From Voacanga thouarsii (Eukaryota > Streptophyta > Magnoliopsida > Gentianales > Apocynaceae), in contig JANUWF010002425.1 in assembly GCA_026120185.1 (NCBI GenBank), positions 744,001 to 808,000 on the forward strand: a stretch of 64,000 nt of DNA, written 5' to 3'. Every line of letters starts with the position of its first letter. Position 1 is the first letter of the stretch. The translations under genes were made by a program, and so were the position numbers. The notes beneath the pieces were generated by a model that made no database searches, had not been told where the DNA came from, and was given only the letters and a program-made list of their open reading frames with translations. This document shows, in pieces, positions 57,677-64,000 of this stretch.

Positions 57677-59183
57677 TGATGTGTTCAAACTTAGGTATAA
57701 AAATCATACAAACACTAAGTACATTTCCAATCAAGTTTAAATTAAAACATTCAACCCAAATCACACATATGAGCAAGCGTACTCATCATTAACTGAGCAT
57801 AGGGTTCAAACGAGTGTCGATCCTTAAGGAACAAATAGACATTAATCACCTTTCTTTCATTGTTTAACCGGCTCAATAAATTGAAAAACAAATAAAATGA
57901 AAAATGAAATGAAAAATATATACATGTTAAGGATGTTGATTTATGCAATTCAAACTATTGTTTAGACAACCATAATCTTAAAGTACCTAACCTTTATCAT
58001 AACTAATTATTCTCTTGGCATCATGAAGGATAATATAGATTCACTTCTTTGTCTAATCCATGAATCCCTATCTTCTAGATAATGTAGTATCACATACTCT
58101 GTCTCAACCAGTCTTACCCAAAAGATTCATTAACCATAGTCCTTGATTTAATTCCCATTCCTGGTAAATTATGTATGAAATTAACTAATGAATCCATATC
58201 CTGGCAGACATTAATTAACCTTGAGTTACTTTGTCCCTACTCTTAACCCTTTTGTCCAAACAAGTTAAAAGCTAACAAGTATGAAACTAATGAATTGAAA
58301 CCACCATCAACCCCTTTGCCTAAGCAAGTTAAGGGAAAGACCCAACCAATCAATCTCGTAATAAGCACAAGTAATCAATACCAAGAATAACACTCAATTA
58401 ATCAAAAGATCAAAGAGCTCTAAAAATCATGAATATCTAACACAATGTCAAATTACAATAAAACAATTAATACATCATTGTTCAAGAAAAAGAAAACAAA
58501 GTAAAAGAAAGCACTCATAGACAAGCCTCTTTCTTCTTCCTTTAAAGACCTTCTTGTACAACCCTCATTGAACTTGAAGAATTCCTCCTTTGATTGAGTA
58601 ATTTTCTGTGATAATCAATGAATTCTCCCCTTTTCTCTTGTGTTTTTCATCTATTTATAGGCTCAGGAAGTGCCTAGACTCGTAGGTACAAAGTTCTTGG
58701 CCGAGTAGAAGTTGGAAGATACTAAAACTCCTCAGATTACCAAAAACTGCGTAGAAAAATCATAGCATCGCCTTAGCTTCAGGGCACAGCCGGCACCGGT
58801 TATGTTCTGTTCCTCCACTTGTTCGCCGATTTTTCTTCAAATTTTGCACAATGTGTTCCAGAATGTAGCCGGCGCCGGTTCCAGCTTCACAGCCGGCACC
58901 GCCTTTGTTTTGTTCTGCTATGTTTCAACAATTTTTCCGTCACTTCGAAGTTTATTTCAATAATGCATGGCTAGCACCGGTTCTAGGGTCCTAGCCAGTG
59001 CTGCCTCTCCTCTGTTTTGCGACATTTTTATTTTGTTTTACCCTAAAAATATGAAATAAAGAACAAAATACCTTTTCAAGGGTAAAATCTCAAATATGAA
59101 GAATATGACTTGTTATTGAACAAAATGTATTACAAAAGAACCTCAAATAACTAGGAAAAATATAACTAATTTAGCCCATATCA
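57677..59183 (-). mobile_element. Solo LTR 2, Athila type, - orientation (1507 bp)
   Basis: TGATGTGTTCAAACTTAGG at the left and TTTAGCCCATATCA at the right, the reverse complement of an Athila-type LTR as at 45084-46625, without internal sequence. A perfect ATTGG duplication flanks it. A TATA box is on - (complement at 58651-58660). GC-rich words (GTAGCCGGCGCCGGTTCC, CAGCCGGCACCGG) lie at 58765-59010. It is a recombination product of a full insertion into the Tekay 3' LTR. Confidence 0.95.
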
Positions 59184-60324
59184 ATTGGCTCTACGACGTT
59201 TATGTGAATGACGATCTGACTTGCGAGTCAGTGGGATCAAATTCTGAAAAATATTGTTTTACCCCAAAAATATTTTGATTTGAAAATTCTGCGGGATCAG
59301 ATAACCCTTTGGCCTGATTAATCAGACGGAATTGGTATTGTTAACGTTGAGTACTCAGCAAGGACTTTGATCTTTGTACTAGCCTACGTTAGAGTTAGAC
59401 GACCCTAGCAACCTGGCCTAGTTCTAGGGATTGCCTTGCTCCAAATGGTGTGGCAGGACATTGAGATGAGTCGTCCTGACTACCCATTTAGCACTTGGCA
59501 AATGTCGCGTTTGCGGGCGCTTCTTAATTTTGAGTCATTCGCGGGATGCCGGGCAAGCACACTCGGTGCGTTTGCCTCTTTGCCACCTCGATGGTGATTG
59601 ACGTCAGGATTGAGACCCCTAGCTTATGGTGGCAAGTAAAAGATTATGTGTTGTGGTACACAAGGTATGCTACGGTATACCTGAGTAGAAGTATGCTGCG
59701 GTGTACTTATTCCAACGATGCATGATTGAGTTCTAGAGGTTGCGGTCTCAGTACAATGATACGTGGTACCGAAGGCATGGACTGCAAGACTTGCATACAA
59801 GCTGACCTTCTGTTGGAGAACTGCCTGTGATTTGAAAACTGGGGTAATGGTTTGAAATCGAAATAAAGTTTTTCAAAAATGACTGAGTTCTGAATAAACT
59901 CTTCATTAAAGAGTTTTGGAATCGTTTCCAGTGAATAAATAATATGTTATTACACAAAAGTTTTATGTACTCTGTCTCTTTGATAAAGCACTAGCACACA
60001 CGGGACTCTCTGGGTGATTTTTCACTCACATGTGTTGTTTATCTTACCCTTTTTGTAGGATCGGGAGTTAAGCAGACCTACAAATAGCGGATGATACCAC
60101 AGTAATAGCAGAATAGGTCCAGACGATTCCCTTTTAGATAGTGTATCTTATGAGATTCTTTATTTTATATATGAACGTGACCATCTACATGGGTTGTTGT
60201 ATGGATCTGAACCTTACATACTCTGTTATTTTTTTCATTATAATGGCCCATTGTCTGGGTGACTGGACGGGGCGACACCCGATTTTGATATACTTCTGTT
60301 GTTACCTTTAGTAGCGGTGTTACA

Positions 60325-61389
60325 AAGAAGACTTTAGATTGTGGGCTTCCAAAGTTTAAATATTTAACTCTTTATCTTGTTCTTTCTTATTTCCAAGTTT
60401 GTCTGTTCTTAGCTTCTTTGTGATTCAAACAATTCAAGTTTTATATTTGTTTTGAGGCTATGATTGTTATTAGATTTTGATATTTAGGGATTCATATATG
60501 TTAAAGATCCTATCTTTAATATAATTAAAAATGCCTCTTGAGTATTTGTGCAATTCTAGGTTTCATTCTTATCAATTGTGTTGAGTTAATTGTGTTTGGC
60601 TAACAACCACTAGATCCACATAATTGAGTAAGCTAAGATAGTTTGATCTTTTGATTGATTTGTCTAAGTAGCAAATATACTTAGTTGGCTAAGTCATAAA
60701 GAATTGCATGATAATCAAGTTGCATATTTTCAAGGCTAATTCAGTATGTAAATTGGTATTGGTGATGTCTTGTATGCTTATCAATTTTGTTCTTTGTTTA
60801 TGAAAATTGATTAACTGAAGTATTAATGTCTTTAAAAAAAGGTTAATTAATTTCGAATAAATTGAAGAATGACGTTAGGGATTTTAACTTTTAGGCTAAC
60901 TAAGCGTTATTCCACTTTTGTAAGAATAGGAGATTTCATTCGCTAAGAAAGGTCTCTAGAATCAATTGCTCAAAGTAATCCTATCAATAATCAATGTCAT
61001 AATTTGATCACACTACATAGGCCTAAGCATAGTAATTCTTAATTAGTTTGGAAGTTTCCTATTTTTTTTTTTTACTTCCTATTTGATTTTGGTTTTTCAA
61101 TTTGTTAGGATTAATTTTAGGTAGCTTCTTAATTCAATTTCCCTCTTATTTGTGCATACAAGTAAATAGTTTAGCTAAGTGTTCACAAGATGATTTCATA
61201 TGCATAAAGTGATTAATGTTTTTTTTATAGAGTATACATCTCTTGTTCCTGGTGGGATTTGGTACCTTGCTTTCCACTATGCTATTTTGTTTTTCAAAGA
61301 GTGGGGTTTAAAATTTGTTGACTGTATTTTTGATAAACCTATATTTTTATGTCGTTGATAAACCTATAAACAGCTACCTTATTTATATC
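60325..61389 (+). other. E4 Athila-type internal region, 5' part, no gag
   Basis: Starts with the Tekay TSD copy and then aligns with 28640-29690 (shared: AGATTTTGATATTTRGRGAT, GGATTAATTTTAGGTAGCTT). No gag or other coding sequence is supported. Its beginning, including a PBS, is missing. Confidence 0.65.
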
Positions 61390-62597
61390 CTCAAACTTTC
61401 ATTGATAAAAAATGTGAGGAATAGTATGATGCAAGAGCTTTAAGCAAAATCATTATTGAAAAAATAGTAAAGCCTTCTCTTGATAGATCTTTGCATGTAA
61501 CTGAAATGTTTGGAAGGATTGGTTAGGGACCAATTGTAGAATTGAGAGGTGATTTTTGTCCTAACCTTCTAAAGGAATTTTATGCAAACATGAAGAACAA
61601 AAAGAAGGAAAATTTGAAGCAAATAGAAACATCAATAAAGGGCATCCCAATAATTTTGACTATGCGTCAATTAGCAACAATTTTAGGTATTGGTGATGAT
61701 GGTCTTTGGGTAGAAATTGACCACCATAATAAGAGAATAACTTTTGAGCCAACTTAGGATTTTGATGTTGCTTGTTAACATTTCGGTTTGGAATTAAGAG
61801 TATCTATACATGGTTCTTTCTTTCTCTCTAGTAATGATCTTGTTCCTCAATTGAGTGTTACTTTGTATCTTTTGTGCTTCAATGTATTCCCTCGATTGAG
61901 TAGTTTGAATATAGTTAGGGTGATTGATGTTCACATGCTTTCTAAAATGCTTCATGTAGAATCCATTCCCCTTGACCCATTGTTACTAACTTCTATGTGA
62001 GAAGTAGCGGCTTATGGCCTTATTACGAAAGCATATGTGCTTCCCATGGTGATTTCATAGGTTTTGCGTGCTTTTGATGTTCGCATAGAGAATGAACTTA
62101 TGGAGACCACTACTGTGCACAACGTCATCACTAAACAATTGCTAAATCATTGTGGATTTATGTATAATGCTACAATATCTACACGGTTAAAGCCAAGGGA
62201 GGTTACTCAAAATCACATTTTTTTAGCTACAAGTTAAACACGCAGAAGAAATAACTCCACCACAAAGGCATTTGGGGAGACCTTTGAGTGTCAGTGATAA
62301 CATTCTAGCCAACATTCACACACATCTTTGGAGCAATTAAGAGAAGAAATGCTATAAGGATAAGACAAAAGGTATGATAGGATTGAGCATACCCAGCAAC
62401 AAATTGGTGATATTTTGCTCAATCTAAAGTTCAATCAAGATATTCATATGAATTACTGGTGCTATTATTGGAATCAACATGGAGAACCAAGAGGCCTATT
62501 TGGAGCTCTCGAGGCCTATTTGATGGCCTATTGGATGCTCTACTTCAAGGCGTTCTTAAGTTCTCTATTCAATTTTCTATTTTTCATTTATTTTTAG
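61390..62597 (+). pseudogene. ORF2: plant transposon-protein-like domain, E4 copy
   Basis: One reading frame of about 400 codons with roughly ten stops but little sign of frameshifts: KCEE-stop-YDARALSKIIIEK, EMFGRIG, GPIVELRGDFCPNLLKEFYA, IPIILTMRQLATILGIGDDG, WVEIDHHNKRITFEP, LELRVSIHGSFFLSSNDLVP, VTLYLLCFNVFPRLSSLN, NELMETTTVHNVITKQLLNH and a C-terminal TQQQIGDILLNLKFNQ helix. The order and motifs match 49343-50577. There is no gag in front of it, so ORF2 occurs here without any other retrotransposon protein. Function is unknown. Confidence 0.78.
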
Positions 62598-63867
62598 TGT
62601 GTTTTTATTTTGTTTTCTTTTAATTATTTTTTGTGCTTTTACTTGGTGTGTTTATTTTTCTTTTTGTAGGTTTATTCACTCATCTCTTGATTACAATGAT
62701 TGTTTCAAATTTTGAAGGATGCAATTCTTCTTTATTGGAGCTAATCTGCCTTGGGGACTATTATTCTCTTTTTCCTCTTTATCCCTTTAGGTCCATTGGA
62801 TATGCTTTATTGTGATATTTTAGTCCATTGATGACAGTGTCTAATTTAAGTATAGAGAAAGAGTTCAATGCTTTCACCAAAAGCATCTTTTTGAAATTTT
62901 GAGAATATTTCGGATAATTTTTTTTTAAGATAAGAATGTTTTTGTCATGAAATTAATTGAATGAGGCTATGATTTTCTTTGACCTTAGATATGATTTTAT
63001 CATTCAATTAATTGAATCAATTTTGAGTAAACTTGTACATTAAGTTGAATATTGCTAAGTCTTGGCTATGCTTTAGTATTTGAATGTTATTTTTTTCTTC
63101 TTCTTTAGATATGAATGATGTGATGAAGTATAAGAAGAGTTGTTGATTAATTCTTATTTCATAGTATTTAAATTTGTCTAACTTTGAATTGTGAATAAGG
63201 AATGTGAGAAGAAAAACGGTCCAGTAATACAAAGCACATGTCCTTCAGCAAAAAAGAACGTGTGAAAAAATTTTCAGTGAGTTGAAAAAAATTAAGTAAA
63301 AAAATGCTTATTTTATGAAAAACTTTTTGCAATTGTAGGGACTAATACGAAGAGAAGTAGCAAGTATTGTTAGGTGCACTCTCCCGAGACTATCAATTCC
63401 CTAAGGCAAAAAAAAAAAAAAAAAAAAAAGGAAACCAAAAGGGGGCTAATACAGTAAGTGAAGAAAAATCCATTCACTTGAGGCTAAATTTCCTAAATTT
63501 CTTGGAAAGGAAAAAGAGTTGGAGAATTTCCTTTCTTTGCTACTCAAGGTGGAGAAAAATTGTTCTATGAAGCAGGATTTGGTTATACAATTTGACTTAT
63601 ATGATTTGTGTTGTCTATGTTTTGACTTGAGAAGTGAACTAATTTTCTTATGCTAAGCATGAGTTTCTTTAACTTAACTTTGATAGCCATGGGATGTTTG
63701 ATTTAATACATGAGTTTGCAAAAGAATTGATTTGGTTGAATGAATGATGAGTTCATGTTTAAAGTTGGGCAAAAAATTGCGGCTTTATTATAGACAATTT
63801 GTGTTAAGAAAAAAAATGTTTTGTTGGCTTTGTCTTGAGTGTTTGCTTGAGGACAAGCAAAGGCATA
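62598..63867 (+). other. E4 3' region with internal PPT-like box and A-run
   Basis: No gene. A degenerate internal box (GACAGTGTCTAATTTAAGTA) is at 62827-62863, an A-run of about 22 at 63408-63429, and the pre-PPT hairpin GCTTGAGGACAAGCAAAGGC at about 63845. 62800-63480 aligns with 31150-31717. Confidence 0.65.
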
Positions 63868-63880
63868 CGTGTGGGGGTAT
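63868..63880 (+). promoter_or_regulatory. Polypurine tract of E4
   Basis: CGTGTGGGGGTAT immediately before the LTR start TGACATGTGC. Confidence 0.82.
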
Positions 63881-64000
63881 TGACATGTGCAAATTTTACA
63901 CATATTTAGGCGGTACTTATGATGTATTTATTCCTGATTTTCAGGTTAAATACCTTTGATTCTCCTGACTTTATTATGCTGTTGTGTAGATTGAAGATCA
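63881..64000 (+). repeat. Start of the E4 3' LTR (runs off the window)
   Basis: TGACATGTGCAAATTTTACA onward parallels the LTR start at 26604 over about 120 bases (shared GGTTAAATAC, TTTGATTCTCCT, ACTTTATTA, GTAGATTGA.GATCA). Only the first 120 bases are visible. Confidence 0.82.

Larger units (their letters stand above)
37787..60324 (+). mobile_element. Tekay/Del-like Ty3/gypsy (chromovirus) element with ~4.1-kb LTRs
   Basis: A complete but degraded element: 5' LTR 37787-41895, tRNA-iMet type PBS, an unusual 5' ORF, zinc-knuckle gag end, protease, RT, RNase H, integrase with a chromodomain-like tail, PPT and 3' LTR 54761-60324. AAGAA flanks both ends (37782-37786 and 60325-60329). Its RNase H is split between 45083 and 53157 by an Athila-type gag-ORF2 element plus a palindrome. 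Its 3' LTR contains a 1.5-kb solo LTR. The two LTRs differ by about nine bases over a 106-base stretch compared by eye (40860 versus 59337), so the insertion is not recent. Confidence 0.92.
54761..60324 (+). repeat. 3' LTR of the Tekay-like element, interrupted by solo LTR 2
   Basis: TGTAACACCCCATC at the start, GCGGTGTTACA at the end. Without the 1507-bp insert and one TSD copy it is about 4052 bp, close to the 4109-bp 5' LTR. It repeats the 5' LTR's tandem array (57137-57530) and CGTCGGC-type words (about 56685-56765). Confidence 0.92.

Noticed and set aside
26604..64000. A single simple element with LTRs at 26604 and 63881
   Set aside because: There are two copies of the internal region and an extra PPT/LTR-like junction at about 35685, so a simple one-element model does not fit.
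1..64000. tRNA genes, CRISPR arrays, endogenous pararetrovirus
   Set aside because: Only primer binding sites matching tRNA 3' ends are present; no cloverleaf, no regularly spaced identical repeats with unique spacers, and no movement-protein or pararetroviral coat motifs. All RT sequences have gypsy or copia gene order.

Overview
This window looks like repeat-rich plant nuclear DNA, probably from a flowering plant. It is AT-rich and I found no host gene, tRNA, rRNA or CRISPR array. Almost every stretch over a few hundred bases can be assigned to degraded LTR retrotransposons. Athila-type Ty3/gypsy sequence dominates, followed by Tekay/Del-like chromovirus Ty3/gypsy and Ty1/copia. All coding regions carry stops, frameshifts or deletions, so they are pseudogenes. 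Calls rest on reading motifs, LTR ends, primer sites (PBS), polypurine tracts (PPT) and target-site duplications (TSD) by eye. No alignment or database search was run.

Layout. 1-6002: copy A of a chimeric Athila-type unit, with protease/RT/RNase H/integrase-finger remains on + joined head-on to a - strand element (ORF2 'plant transposon protein' domain, spacer, gag end). 6003-~13290: a 5'-damaged Ty1/copia element with leader, gag, PR, IN, RT, RNase H, PPT and 3' LTR. ~13291-13875: unresolved sequence with a gypsy-LTR-like motif on -. 13876-22542: copy B of the chimeric unit, more complete on the right (gag, PBS and one 1.56-kb LTR, all on -). 22543-26603: a Tekay-like gypsy remnant (LTR end, PBS, gag, PR, RT). 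26604-37786: an Athila-type LTR plus gag-less internal region, interrupted by a short copia element (31721-35285, TSD tataa) and a solo LTR (36205-37554, TSD catgc).

37787-60324: a 22.5-kb Tekay/Del-like element with ~4.1-kb LTRs, TSD aagaa on both sides, a tRNA-iMet type PBS and a chromodomain-like tail. Its RNase H is split by a non-autonomous Athila-type element (45084-52738: LTR, PBS, gag, ORF2, PPT, truncated LTR; no pol). That element ends against a 418-bp palindrome built from two copia LTR tails. The Tekay 3' LTR carries a second solo LTR (57677-59183, TSD attgg). 60325-63880: another Athila-type internal region with an ORF2 remnant and a PPT. 63881-end: start of its 3' LTR.

These are layered insertions. 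The Tekay-like remnant at 22.5-26.6 kb was hit by the 26.6-kb Athila-type LTR. That sequence was hit by the copia element, a solo LTR and the big Tekay element, and the Tekay element was then hit by the gag-ORF2 element and the second solo LTR. The most unusual signals are: (i) pol-less LTR elements carrying gag plus ORF2; (ii) a duplicated head-to-head pol/gag-ORF2 chimera; (iii) short words reiterated at fixed slots inside the Athila-type LTRs, with a different word in each LTR copy; (iv) GC-rich palindromic words shared between LTR and internal spacer of the same element; and (v) the copia-LTR-tail palindrome.
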